From Microbacterium sp. 11MF (GTDB taxonomy: Bacteria > Actinomycetota > Actinomycetes > Actinomycetales > Microbacteriaceae), in NCBI RefSeq assembly GCF_000383475.1, contig NZ_KB911460.1, forward strand, positions 806,001-870,000: a DNA stretch of 64,000 nucleotides. Direction: 5' to 3'. The notes beneath the pieces were generated by a model that was not told the DNA's origin, made no database searches, and saw only the letters and a program-made list of their open reading frames with translations. Every line of letters begins with the position of its first letter. Position 1 is the stretch's first letter. A program made the translations under genes and the position numbers. Shown here in pieces: positions 16,152 to 23,738 of the stretch.

Positions 16152-17702
16152 ATGACCGTGACTGACAATCCCGGAGCAGACGATCACGCCGCAGAGAACG
16201 CCGCGGCGACCAGCCCCGCCGCAGTGAGTCCGACGGAGACGTACGACGCGCTGCTCATCGGCGGCGGCATCATGAGCGCCACCCTCGGCACCCTCCTGCA
16301 GCAGCTCGAGCCGGACTGGAAGATCGGCGTCTTCGAGCGCCTCTCCGAGGTCGCGCAGGAGTCCTCCAACGCGTGGAACAACGCGGGGACGGGCCACGCC
16401 GCCCTCTGCGAGCTGAACTACACGCCCGAGTCCTCCGACGGCACGATCGATCCCTCGAAGGCGATCGGCATCAACGAGCAGTTCCAGCAGTCGCGTCAGC
16501 TGTGGAGCGCCCTCATCGAGCGCGGCGTCCTCGACGAGCCGTCCACCTTCATCAACGCGACGCCGCACATGACCTTCGTCCGCGGCGAGAAGGATGTCGC
16601 GTTCCTCAAGAAGCGCTACGAGGTGCTCAAGGAACAGCCTCTGTTCGCCGGCATCGAGTACTCCGAGGACTCCCGCGTCATCAACGAGTGGGCGCCGCTG
16701 CTCATGCAGAAGCGTCGCAAGGGCGAGCCGTTCGCGGCCACCCGCGTCCCCGCGGGCACCGACGTCGACTTCGGCTCGCTCACCCGGCAGCTCTTCGAGC
16801 ACCTCGCCGCCTCCGGTGTGGATGTCGAGACGAACCGAGAGGTACGGAACCTCAAGCGCCAGAAGGACGGCACGTGGGAGGTCACCTACCGCCAGACGGT
16901 CGGCCGGACGCCCGGAAAGGTGCGGGCGCGGTTCGTCTTCGTGGGTGCGGGCGGCTGGGCCATCAAGCTCCTGCAGCGCTCCGGCATCCCCGAGATCTCG
17001 GGCTACGGCGTGTTCCCGATCGGCGGCCAGTGGCTGAAGACCTCGAAGCCCGAGCTCGTCGCGCAGCACAAGGCGAAGGTCTACTCGCAGGCCTCCGTCG
17101 GCGCGCCACCCATGTCTGTCCCGCACCTCGACACCCGCGTCGTCGACGGTGAGGCATCCCTCCTGTTCGGTCCGTTCGCCACGTTCAGCCCGAAGTTCCT
17201 GAAGAACGGCCGGATGACGGACATCGTCGCCCAGGTGCGCCCGGGCAACATCCTCCCGATGCTCAAGGTCGCCATCGACAATCCCGGCCTCATCAAGTAC
17301 CTCGTCAGCGAGCTGTTGAAGGGTCACGGCAAGAAGGTCGACTCCCTCCGCGACTTCATGCCGAGCGCGCGCGACGAGGACTGGGAGCTGCTGCAGGCCG
17401 GCCAGCGCGCGCAGGTTATGAAGAAGGACCCGAAGAAGGGCGGCGTGCTGCAGTTCGGCACCGAGGTCGTCAGCTCCGCCGACGGCTCGATCGCGGGCCT
17501 CCTGGGTGCGTCCCCGGGTGCCTCCACCGGTGCGTCGATCATGCTCGGTCTTCTGAAGACCTGCTTCCCTGACCGCCTCGCCGCGTGGGAGCCGACGTTG
17601 AAGGAGCTGATTCCGACGTACGGTCAGACGCTCAACAGTGCTCCTGACACCGCTCACCAGGTGCTGCAGAAGACGGCAGCCGCGCTGCAGATCAACGTCT
17701 GA
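16152..17702 (+). CDS. mqo: Malate:quinone oxidoreductase
   Basis: This FAD-dependent peripheral membrane enzyme oxidises malate to oxaloacetate and passes electrons to menaquinone, serving both the TCA cycle and the respiratory chain. The 516-residue protein has the FAD motif LIGGGIMSATLGTLLQQL at about residue 36. The Mqo-specific blocks NNAGTGHAALCELNYTP and GLLGASPGASTGASIML are also present. The first ATG is at 16152, but a GTG at 16158 fits the upstream -10 box better and would remove only two residues. The first ~30 residues are a variable Ala/Asp-rich extension. tdk starts 9 bases downstream. Confidence 0.95.
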   Translation: MTVTDNPGADDHAAENAAATSPAAVSPTETYDALLIGGGIMSATLGTLLQQLEPDWKIGVFERLSEVAQESSNAWNNAGTGHAALCELNYTPESSDGTIDPSKAIGINEQFQQSRQLWSALIERGVLDEPSTFINATPHMTFVRGEKDVAFLKKRYEVLKEQPLFAGIEYSEDSRVINEWAPLLMQKRRKGEPFAATRVPAGTDVDFGSLTRQLFEHLAASGVDVETNREVRNLKRQKDGTWEVTYRQTVGRTPGKVRARFVFVGAGGWAIKLLQRSGIPEISGYGVFPIGGQWLKTSKPELVAQHKAKVYSQASVGAPPMSVPHLDTRVVDGEASLLFGPFATFSPKFLKNGRMTDIVAQVRPGNILPMLKVAIDNPGLIKYLVSELLKGHGKKVDSLRDFMPSARDEDWELLQAGQRAQVMKKDPKKGGVLQFGTEVVSSADGSIAGLLGASPGASTGASIMLGLLKTCFPDRLAAWEPTLKELIPTYGQTLNSAPDTAHQVLQKTAAALQINV

Positions 17703-17711
17703 GTCGCGCCC

Positions 17712-18350
17712 GTGGCGAAGCTGTACTTCCGCTACGGCGCGATGAACTCGGGCAAGTCGACGGCCCTGTTGCAGGCGGCGTTCAACTACGAGGAGCGCGG
17801 CCAGCACGTCCTTCTCGCGAAGCCCGAGATCGACACGAAGGGTGCCGACCAGATCTCGAGCCGTCTCGGCGTCGAACGCACGGTCGACTTCCTCATCGGT
17901 CCGGACGACGACGCCCGCGAGCTGTTCGCCGAGCACCGCCGTCGCGTGCAGCGCGAGGCCGAGGCGGCTCTCGTGCCCGACGTCCGCACCGACGTGGCCT
18001 GCCTGCTCGTGGACGAGGCGCAGTTCCTCCAGCCCGAGCAGATCGACGACCTCCTGCGGGTCGCGGTGAGCGACGGCATCCCGGTGCTCGCCTACGGCAT
18101 CCGCACGGACTTCCAGACCCGGGCCTTCCCGGGGTCGGCGCGACTCATGGAACTCGCGCACAGCCTCGAAGAGCTCAAGACGATCTGCCGCTGCGGCAGC
18201 AAGGCACTCTTCAACGCGCGCCTGGTCAGCGGGCGCTTCGTCTTCGACGGTAACCAGGTCGCGATCGACGAGCTGTCGCCCGACCGGGTCACGTACGAGT
18301 CGATGTGCGCGCGCTGCTACCTGCGCGAATCGGGCGGACGCCTGCGCTGA
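17712..18350 (+). CDS. tdk: Thymidine kinase (type II)
   Basis: This cytoplasmic enzyme phosphorylates thymidine to dTMP in the salvage pathway. The 212-residue protein has a P-loop GAMNSGKST at residues 9-17 and the DEAQF motif at about 97. The zinc-binding cysteines are in CRCG and CARC near the C-terminus, all typical of type II (TK1-like) kinases. The GTG at 17712 puts the P-loop at the normal place. It follows mqo by 9 bases and may be co-transcribed. It is convergent with a HAD hydrolase gene 3 bases away. Confidence 0.94.
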   Translation: MAKLYFRYGAMNSGKSTALLQAAFNYEERGQHVLLAKPEIDTKGADQISSRLGVERTVDFLIGPDDDARELFAEHRRRVQREAEAALVPDVRTDVACLLVDEAQFLQPEQIDDLLRVAVSDGIPVLAYGIRTDFQTRAFPGSARLMELAHSLEELKTICRCGSKALFNARLVSGRFVFDGNQVAIDELSPDRVTYESMCARCYLRESGGRLR

Positions 18351-18353
18351 GGC

Positions 18354-19109
18354 CTAGAGGGTCGGGATCAGCTCGTCGAGGAACGCGGCGGTGTCCTCCC
18401 AGCCCTCCACGGCGTGACAGGTCACACCCATGGCCAGGACGGGGTAGTCGTTGCCGTGCTCGTCGAGGCGGTCGCCCACGAAGAGCATGTCCCCGAGGGG
18501 GATGCCGGTCTGCTCCGCGAGTTTGCGCATGCCGTAGGCCTTGTCGATACCGCGGTGCGTGATGTCGACCGACGTCGAGCCGCCGGAACGGACTTCGAGG
18601 TCCGGGATGCGGGCGGCCACGGCGTCGCGCAGGGTGTTCTTCTTCTCGCCGGTGGGGTCCCACGCCGTCTTGGCGTCCAGGGGAGCGGACTGACCGAGCG
18701 CAGAGAAGGTGATCTGCGAGCCCCGGTCCTCGAGGATCGGACCCCAGGTCTCGCTCTCCCAGAGGCCGAGGCGCGTCGCTTCTTCCTCGACCGCGGCGAG
18801 GGCGCGGGACTTCTCGTCGTCGGTCAGGGAGAGCGCGTAGACCGTCTCGATGCCGTCCGTCGTGAGGCGGTAGTACTGCGTGCCGCACGTGGGCATGAGG
18901 TGCAGACGGTCGAGGGTCGCGGCATCCGTCTCGGGGAGCCGGTCGACCACCTGAGTCTGGAACTGCTGCAGCTGACCGCCCGAGATGATCGCCACCTCGA
19001 CGCGCTCTGCGAGACGCAGGAGCAGGTCGCCCATGCGCGGATCGATGGCCGTCTTCGACGGAGCGAGCGTGTCGTCGAGGTCGAACGCGACGAGGCGGGG
19101 AGAGGTCAT
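18354..19109 (-). CDS. HAD-superfamily hydrolase, subfamily IIB (phosphomannomutase-like)
   Basis: This 251-residue phosphatase-type protein has the HAD motif I DLDDTLAPSK near residue 10. Motif II is ISGGQ, and the late motif GDRLDEHGND supplies the acidic residues. The IIB cap lies between motifs II and III. It should dephosphorylate a sugar phosphate or similar metabolite, with unknown specificity. The related eukaryotic phosphomannomutases share the DLDDTL start and the GGTSVDI-like block, here GGSTSVDITHRG. The ATG at 19109 has a GGAG 5 bases upstream. The terminator of the tRNA-Pro gene separates the two units. Confidence 0.85.
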   Translation of the reverse strand: MTSPRLVAFDLDDTLAPSKTAIDPRMGDLLLRLAERVEVAIISGGQLQQFQTQVVDRLPETDAATLDRLHLMPTCGTQYYRLTTDGIETVYALSLTDDEKSRALAAVEEEATRLGLWESETWGPILEDRGSQITFSALGQSAPLDAKTAWDPTGEKKNTLRDAVAARIPDLEVRSGGSTSVDITHRGIDKAYGMRKLAEQTGIPLGDMLFVGDRLDEHGNDYPVLAMGVTCHAVEGWEDTAAFLDELIPTL

Positions 19110-19155
19110 GATGCTCCGTTTCGAGGGAGGTGAGATGGCCCCTCCGGGGAGGGAT

Positions 19156-19186
19156 GCGAAAGGCCCCGCCGGTATCCGGCGGAGCC
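19156..19186 (-). terminator. Terminator after tRNA-Pro
   Basis: On the reverse strand an 11-base stem (GGCTCCGCCGG / CCGGCGGGGCC, one G-U pair) with an ATA loop is followed by TTTCGC, 10 bases after the tRNA end. It separates the tRNA from the HAD gene. Confidence 0.6.
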
Positions 19187-19195
19187 TCTCTGCGG

Positions 19196-19269
19196 TCGGG
19201 GTGACAGGATTTGAACCTGCGGCCTCGTCGTCCCGAACGACGCGCGCTACCAAGCTGCGCCACACCCCG
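19196..19269 (-). tRNA. tRNA-Pro (anticodon CGG)
   Basis: The reverse strand folds into a full cloverleaf. The acceptor CGGGGTG pairs with CACCCCG and the discriminator is A. The anticodon stem CGTCG/CGACG encloses the loop TTCGGGA, with anticodon CGG. The T arm contains GTTCAAAT. The CCA end is not encoded. A TAAGCT box at 19283-19288 (reverse strand) may be its -10 element; it overlaps the end of the metallophosphoesterase gene. Confidence 0.95.
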
Positions 19270-19285
19270 TGGCAACCCTCCAAGC

Positions 19286-20245
19286 TTACCCTGCCGACCG
19301 CCCCTCGGGCGAATCGTCGGCGCGTCGGGCGCGGAGGACCAGGACGGATGCCTCGGGCCGGCACCCGAAGCGCACCGGGGCGTAGATCGAATGGCCCAGA
19401 CCCGCGCTCACGTTGAGCGGCACCGTCCGTCCGTCGTGCGACCACCGCGTCAGGCCGCGGGCCTGATCGAGGGGGATGTCGCAGTTCGAGACGAGGGCCT
19501 TCTTCGCGAACGGGATGCGGACCTGACCGCCGTGCGTGTGCCCGGCGAGGATCAGGCCGGCACCGGCATCCGTGAACGCGTTGAGCACCCGCTGGTAGGG
19601 CGCGTGCGTGACCCCGAGGCGGACGCTCGCGTCGTCACCGAGCGCGCGGAAGGCGGCCGATGCCGCGTCGAGGTCGTCGAGCTCGCGGTGGGCGTCGTCG
19701 ACACCCAGCGCATCGATCCGGACTCCGCCGACACGGATGCTGGCGGCCGTGTTGTCGATCAGTGTCTCGCCGAGTCCGGTGAGGAAGTCGTCGAGCGCGT
19801 CGGTGTCGAGCGAGGGCGTGAATTCGACGTGCGTCGACGGTCCCTCGAAGTACTTGAAGGGGTTGCGGGCGCTCGGGGCGATCTTGTCGTTCGACCCGTG
19901 GACGAAGAAGCCCGGCACGCCGCGCAGGGGAGCGAAGGCCGCACGGATGCCGCCGAGCCCGTCCTGATGACCGAGGTTGTCGCCCGTGTTGATCACCAGG
20001 TCGGGCTGCACCGTGTCGGCGATCTCTGCGATCCAGCGTTGCTTGCGATGCTGCCACGGCGCCATGTGCGCGTCGGACAGGTGCAGGACGGTCACCGACG
20101 GGCTGCCCGGCGGCAGGACGTGGAGGTCATGGCGGCGGAGCGTGAAGAGGTAGCGCTCGATGCCGACGCCCCAGACGCCGGCAGCGACGCCGACCGCCCC
20201 CACCGCGCCGAGCGCAGTGAGGGCGGTCTGTGCGGCGGGCCTCAC
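19286..20245 (-). CDS. Metallophosphoesterase (calcineurin-like, YkuE/YaeI type)
   Basis: This 319-residue phosphoesterase has an N-terminal membrane anchor (about residues 7-27). The dimetal motifs follow in order: HLSDAHM, NTGDNLGH, HGSNDK (the usual GNHD is here GSND), VTHAPY and AGHTHGGQ. Members of this branch act on lipid or nucleotide phosphates at the membrane; the substrate here is unknown. The SND in place of NHD replaces the usual catalytic His of motif III. The GTG at 20245 overlaps the stop of the penicillin-binding protein gene (GTGA), so the two are translated from one mRNA. Confidence 0.88.
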   Translation of the reverse strand: MRPAAQTALTALGAVGAVGVAAGVWGVGIERYLFTLRRHDLHVLPPGSPSVTVLHLSDAHMAPWQHRKQRWIAEIADTVQPDLVINTGDNLGHQDGLGGIRAAFAPLRGVPGFFVHGSNDKIAPSARNPFKYFEGPSTHVEFTPSLDTDALDDFLTGLGETLIDNTAASIRVGGVRIDALGVDDAHRELDDLDAASAAFRALGDDASVRLGVTHAPYQRVLNAFTDAGAGLILAGHTHGGQVRIPFAKKALVSNCDIPLDQARGLTRWSHDGRTVPLNVSAGLGHSIYAPVRFGCRPEASVLVLRARRADDSPEGRSAG

Positions 20246-22881
20246 GGACCGTTGCCGTTGCCGGGGCCGCCGTTGCCGTTGCCGTTGCCCGGGCCGTCGT
20301 TACCGCCCCCGCCGTCGCAGGCCTTGGCCTGGTAGTTGAGGGTGATGGCGGCGTCTCGAGCGACGGTCTCGCCGGCGGCGGGATCCGTTCCGGTCACGAC
20401 GCCCTGCGTCGGCGCGCCCGGGTCGTCGGTACAACTCAGCGTGACGTTCGAGAACCCGGCTGCGTTCAGCGCCGCGGTGGCGTCCTTCGGGTTGCCGCTG
20501 ACGCCGGGGACGACGACGCCCTTGCCATCACTCGGGCTGATCGTGACGGTCGTTCCCGACACGACACGGCCCGCGCCGGGCGACTGCTCGACGATCGTGC
20601 CCTCCGCCTCGGGGGACGGCACCGGGTCGCCGACGCTGACGCTGAAGCCGGCGTCCTCGATCCGCTGGCGAGCGGCGTCGGTGTCGAGACCGATGACGCT
20701 CGGCAAACTCGCATACGACCGCTTGGTCAGTTCGCTCGCCGGCTTCGGGAACTCGCCGCCGCCGAACTCCGAGTTAGCGGCGCGCTGCATGGCGGGCCAG
20801 ATGGAGTTACGGATGCGGGACAGGCGGTAGCCGCTTTCATAGTGGTTCTCGAGACGCTCGTCTCCCGCCACGTTGCCGACCCAGACCGCTGTCGTCACCT
20901 TCGTGCTGGAGCCGATCATCCACGTGTGCAGGAACTGGTGGATGCCCGTCTTTCCGAAGATCGGTACTCCGTCGAACGTCCGCGCACCACTTCCGGTGCC
21001 GCTGGCGCTCATCACGCTTTGCAGCACGTATGCGGCCGTGGCAGCCACGTCTTCGCTGATCTTGCGCTCGCACTTCGTGTCAGGGATCGGACGCTCATCG
21101 CCGTTGGCGTCGACCACGCGATCGATGGCCTTCGCGGCGCACAGGGTGCCGTTCGAGGCGATCGCCGCATAGGCGTTCGCCATGTCGATCGGGGCGACGG
21201 CCTGCGACCCGAGGACGTCGTAGGGGTTGTTGAACTGATCCAGCGGCTTTCCGTCGCCGAGGGTGACTCCGAGGTCTCCGGCGACGCGGTTGGTGCTGCA
21301 GACGGAGATCTTCTCAGCCATCGTGAGGAAGCCGGAGTTCAGCGAGTCCTTTGTGAATCGGGCGACCGTCCCGGTGTAACCACGGTTCCCCTCGAAGTTT
21401 CCGATCGCGCCCTTGCCCTCACCGGTCTTGACTTCCTGCGTACCCCCCTCACAGCCGGTCAGCACTGTCTTCTCGCCGACGCGTCCATTGAGTACCTCGT
21501 TGACAGAGTGGCCCTGCTGCATCCAGTTGATGAGACTGAACACCTTGTAGGTCGAACCCGCCGAGTGGCTGCCGCCACCGTTCTTGACGGGGACGTTGTA
21601 GTTGACCTGGGTCGTTGTCTTGTCGTCCGCCTGGTCGCTCCACGGACGGTTCTGCACCATCGACAGGACGCGGCCGGTTCCGACCTCCACCTGCACACCT
21701 GATGCGCCGAGGTTCATGTACGAGACGCTTCCGGGAACGACGGAGATGGCCTTGTTCGCGGCCGACTGGAGAGAGGTGTCGAGCGTCGTGTAGACGCTGA
21801 GACCACCACGACGAAGCGCCGCGAGCCGGTCCTCCTTCGTCTCACCGAAGGCCGGGTCGGTCCGGATGATCGAGGTGACGTAGGCGCAGAAGAACTCCTC
21901 GCCCTTCGCCTCCGAGCAGCCCTGGGGACGTGACGTCAGCTTCGGGGTGATCGGGGCCTTGATGGCCTCGTCGTGCTCAGCCTTCGTGATCTTGTTGTCT
22001 TTCAGCAGGCGGTTAAGGACGTAGTCCTGTCGGATCTTCGTCAGGCGGTAGCCGTCGGCCTCGCCGTTGACAGGGGAGCCGTCCTTCGCAGTGAGCGTGC
22101 CGCCCGGCTTGTCGATGCGGAGCGTGTTCGGCTCCTGCACCATGCCGGCGATGACGGCCGCCTGAGCGACCGTGAGCTTGTCGGGCGTCGTGTCGAAGTA
22201 GTGGCGAGCCGCGGCGCCGATGCCGTAGACGGTGCCACCGAAGTGCGCGATGTTGAGGTACCCGATCAGGATCTCGTCCTTCGAGTACTCCTTCTCCAGC
22301 TGGATCGCGTAACGCATCTCCTGGATTTTGCGCTGGTAGCCCTGCGTGCCCTTGTTCGCCGTCGACTCCTCGTAGCACGCGCGAACCTGCTCAGCGCCCA
22401 CGGCTTCCGCCTCGCACGACTGCTGGAGGACGTTCTTGACGTACTGCTGCGTGATCGAGGAGCCACCGCGGTTCGATCCCGAGCTCGCGTTGCGCGCCAG
22501 CGCGCTGAGCGTGCCCAGCAGGTCGATGCCGCCGTGCGTGTAGAAGTTCTTGTCCTCACTCGAGAGGATCGCGTCGTACATGACCGGGGCGACCTGATCG
22601 AACGTCACCGGGATGCGGTTCTGGTCGTAGAACTCGGTGAGCTTGACGTCCTTGCCGTCGTCGTTCTTCGCGTAGATCGTCGTCGGAAGCATGAGCTTCT
22701 CGATCTTGAGGTAGCTCGGCATCTTGTCGAACATCTCGATCGCGCTCGACGCCGCATACCCGGACACCGCGATCGCCGGGGTGATCGTTGCCGTGACGAG
22801 GAGACCCGCAACGGTGCTCAAGCCGACGAGGCCCATCAGGCCTCCGAGCACACCGGTGGCCGTACGTTTCGAGTGGGGCAT
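20242..22881 (-). CDS. Class A penicillin-binding protein (transglycosylase/transpeptidase) with two PASTA domains
   Basis: This bifunctional enzyme polymerises and cross-links peptidoglycan outside the membrane. The 879-residue chain has a membrane anchor at about 11-40. The GT51 domain carries SSEDKNFYTHGGID (catalytic E109) and SSITQQYVKNVLQQ. The transpeptidase domain has S443 in STYK, the STN motif and KTG. Two PASTA repeats (about 715-845) may bind muropeptides or lipid II. It ends in a Gly/Asn/Pro tail of roughly 25 residues. A TACGAT box 6 bases before the ATG predicts a leaderless mRNA. A metallophosphoesterase gene follows in a 4-base overlap. Confidence 0.95.
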   Translation of the reverse strand: MPHSKRTATGVLGGLMGLVGLSTVAGLLVTATITPAIAVSGYAASSAIEMFDKMPSYLKIEKLMLPTTIYAKNDDGKDVKLTEFYDQNRIPVTFDQVAPVMYDAILSSEDKNFYTHGGIDLLGTLSALARNASSGSNRGGSSITQQYVKNVLQQSCEAEAVGAEQVRACYEESTANKGTQGYQRKIQEMRYAIQLEKEYSKDEILIGYLNIAHFGGTVYGIGAAARHYFDTTPDKLTVAQAAVIAGMVQEPNTLRIDKPGGTLTAKDGSPVNGEADGYRLTKIRQDYVLNRLLKDNKITKAEHDEAIKAPITPKLTSRPQGCSEAKGEEFFCAYVTSIIRTDPAFGETKEDRLAALRRGGLSVYTTLDTSLQSAANKAISVVPGSVSYMNLGASGVQVEVGTGRVLSMVQNRPWSDQADDKTTTQVNYNVPVKNGGGSHSAGSTYKVFSLINWMQQGHSVNEVLNGRVGEKTVLTGCEGGTQEVKTGEGKGAIGNFEGNRGYTGTVARFTKDSLNSGFLTMAEKISVCSTNRVAGDLGVTLGDGKPLDQFNNPYDVLGSQAVAPIDMANAYAAIASNGTLCAAKAIDRVVDANGDERPIPDTKCERKISEDVAATAAYVLQSVMSASGTGSGARTFDGVPIFGKTGIHQFLHTWMIGSSTKVTTAVWVGNVAGDERLENHYESGYRLSRIRNSIWPAMQRAANSEFGGGEFPKPASELTKRSYASLPSVIGLDTDAARQRIEDAGFSVSVGDPVPSPEAEGTIVEQSPGAGRVVSGTTVTISPSDGKGVVVPGVSGNPKDATAALNAAGFSNVTLSCTDDPGAPTQGVVTGTDPAAGETVARDAAITLNYQAKACDGGGGNDGPGNGNGNGGPGNGNGP
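20245..20308 (-). repeat. Gly/Asn/Pro repeat tail of the penicillin-binding protein
   Basis: Tandem GGC-AAC and CCC-GGC type codons encode GNGNGNGGPGNGNGP at the extreme C-terminus. The DNA is repetitive (CCGTTG units on the + strand) and may vary in length between strains. Confidence 0.6.
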
Positions 22882-22887
22882 AGGCTG

Positions 22888-22893
22888 ATCGTA
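22888..22893 (-). promoter_or_regulatory. -10 box TACGAT of the penicillin-binding protein gene (leaderless)
   Basis: TACGAT on the reverse strand ends 6 bases before the ATG at 22881. No ribosome-binding site lies between them. Confidence 0.45.
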
Positions 22894-22978
22894 AGGGAGA
22901 TTGCTGGGCGATGCCTTGGTGACCGTCCCTGTGTCGAGCCCGTCCGGGCGCGCGAGTCACGACCTCCGGGAGACCCGA

Positions 22979-23197
22979 ATGACCACGTGGGAGTACATGA
23001 CCACGCCGCTGCTCATCCACAACACCGCGGCGATCCTCAACAACTGGGGCAAGCAGGGGTGGGAGCTCGTTCAGGTGGTGACCGGCCCCGAAGGCGGCCT
23101 CGTCGGTTACTTCAAGCGTCCCTCGGGCGGCGACGGCTCCGCCAACGCGGGACTGGATGCCGCGGCTGTGGCGGCTCGTCAGTTCGGTCAGGGCTGA
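22979..23197 (+). CDS. DUF4177 family small protein
   Basis: This 72-residue soluble protein has the compact DUF4177 pattern WEYMTTPLL...LNNWGKQGWELVQV, with a GxxGWELV core. Its function is unknown. The ATG at 22979 gives MTTWEYM, typical for the family in actinobacteria. Its stop shares one base with the start of the RidA-family gene, so the two are almost certainly co-translated. It is divergent from the penicillin-binding protein gene. Confidence 0.8.
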   Translation: MTTWEYMTTPLLIHNTAAILNNWGKQGWELVQVVTGPEGGLVGYFKRPSGGDGSANAGLDAAAVAARQFGQG

Positions 23198-23664
23198 TGT
23201 CGGTCACCGCACGCCTCGCCGAGCTGGGCATCGAGCTGGGCTCCGTCGTCCCGCCGCTCGCCGCGTACATCCCGGCCAAGGTTCACGGCGACCTCGTCTA
23301 CACGTCCGGTCAGCTCCCCATGGTCGATGGCGCGATGCCCGCGACGGGCAAGGTGGGCGACGGCGAGGGGTACGTGTCCGCGGACGAGGCCGCTTCGCTC
23401 GCGCGGCAGTGCGCGCTGAACGCGATCGCCGCCGCGGCCGCCGCGGTCGGCGGTGTCGACCGGCTGACCGGCGTCGTGAAGGTGACGGGGTTCGTGGCAT
23501 CCGTGCCGGAGTTCACCGGTCACCCCGCCGTCATCAACGGAGCGAGCACCGTGCTCGGTGAGATCTTCGGCGACGCGGGTCGACACGCCCGCTCCGCCGT
23601 CGGTGTGGCGGCTCTGCCCATCGACAGCCCCGTCGAGGTCGAGGTCGTCTTCTCGCTTTCTTGA
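23197..23664 (+). CDS. RidA family protein (YjgF/YER057c/UK114)
   Basis: This 155-residue protein has the RidA pattern of GDLVYTSGQLPMVDG near residue 33 and VVKVTGFVAS mid-protein, ending PVEVEVVFSLS. Canonical RidA hydrolyses reactive 2-aminoacrylate imines using a conserved Arg near the C-terminus. Here that position lies in the divergent segment AVGVAALPIDSPVEVE, with Arg only in HARSAVG. This protein therefore fits the Rid subfamily with the VGVAALP motif, whose activity is less certain. It overlaps the DUF4177 stop by one base. A long hairpin follows directly. Confidence 0.88.
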   Translation: MSVTARLAELGIELGSVVPPLAAYIPAKVHGDLVYTSGQLPMVDGAMPATGKVGDGEGYVSADEAASLARQCALNAIAAAAAAVGGVDRLTGVVKVTGFVASVPEFTGHPAVINGASTVLGEIFGDAGRHARSAVGVAALPIDSPVEVEVVFSLS

Positions 23665-23717
23665 ACCGAGTGCATCTTCCCAGCGAGCTGATACCTCGTC
23701 GGGAACGTGCACTCAGA
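23665..23717. repeat. Long imperfect inverted repeat (23-base arms, 7-base loop)
   Basis: The left arm 23665-23687 and right arm 23695-23717 pair through CGAG at the base of the loop CTGATAC, then TTCCC/GGGAA, then GAGTGCA/TGCACTC. Seventeen of 23 positions are complementary. It starts right after the RidA-family stop codon and ends 21 bases before the lipoprotein ATG. There is no T-tract, so it could be a factor-dependent terminator, an RNA stability element or a protein-binding site. Confidence 0.55.
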
Positions 23718-23738
23718 CGCCCGCGTCACGCTGTCGCC

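Noticed and set aside
20245..20308. CCGTTG/CCGTTGCC repeats as a possible tandem-repeat locus of independent function
   Set aside because: They are codons of the Gly/Asn/Pro tail of the penicillin-binding protein and need no other explanation.
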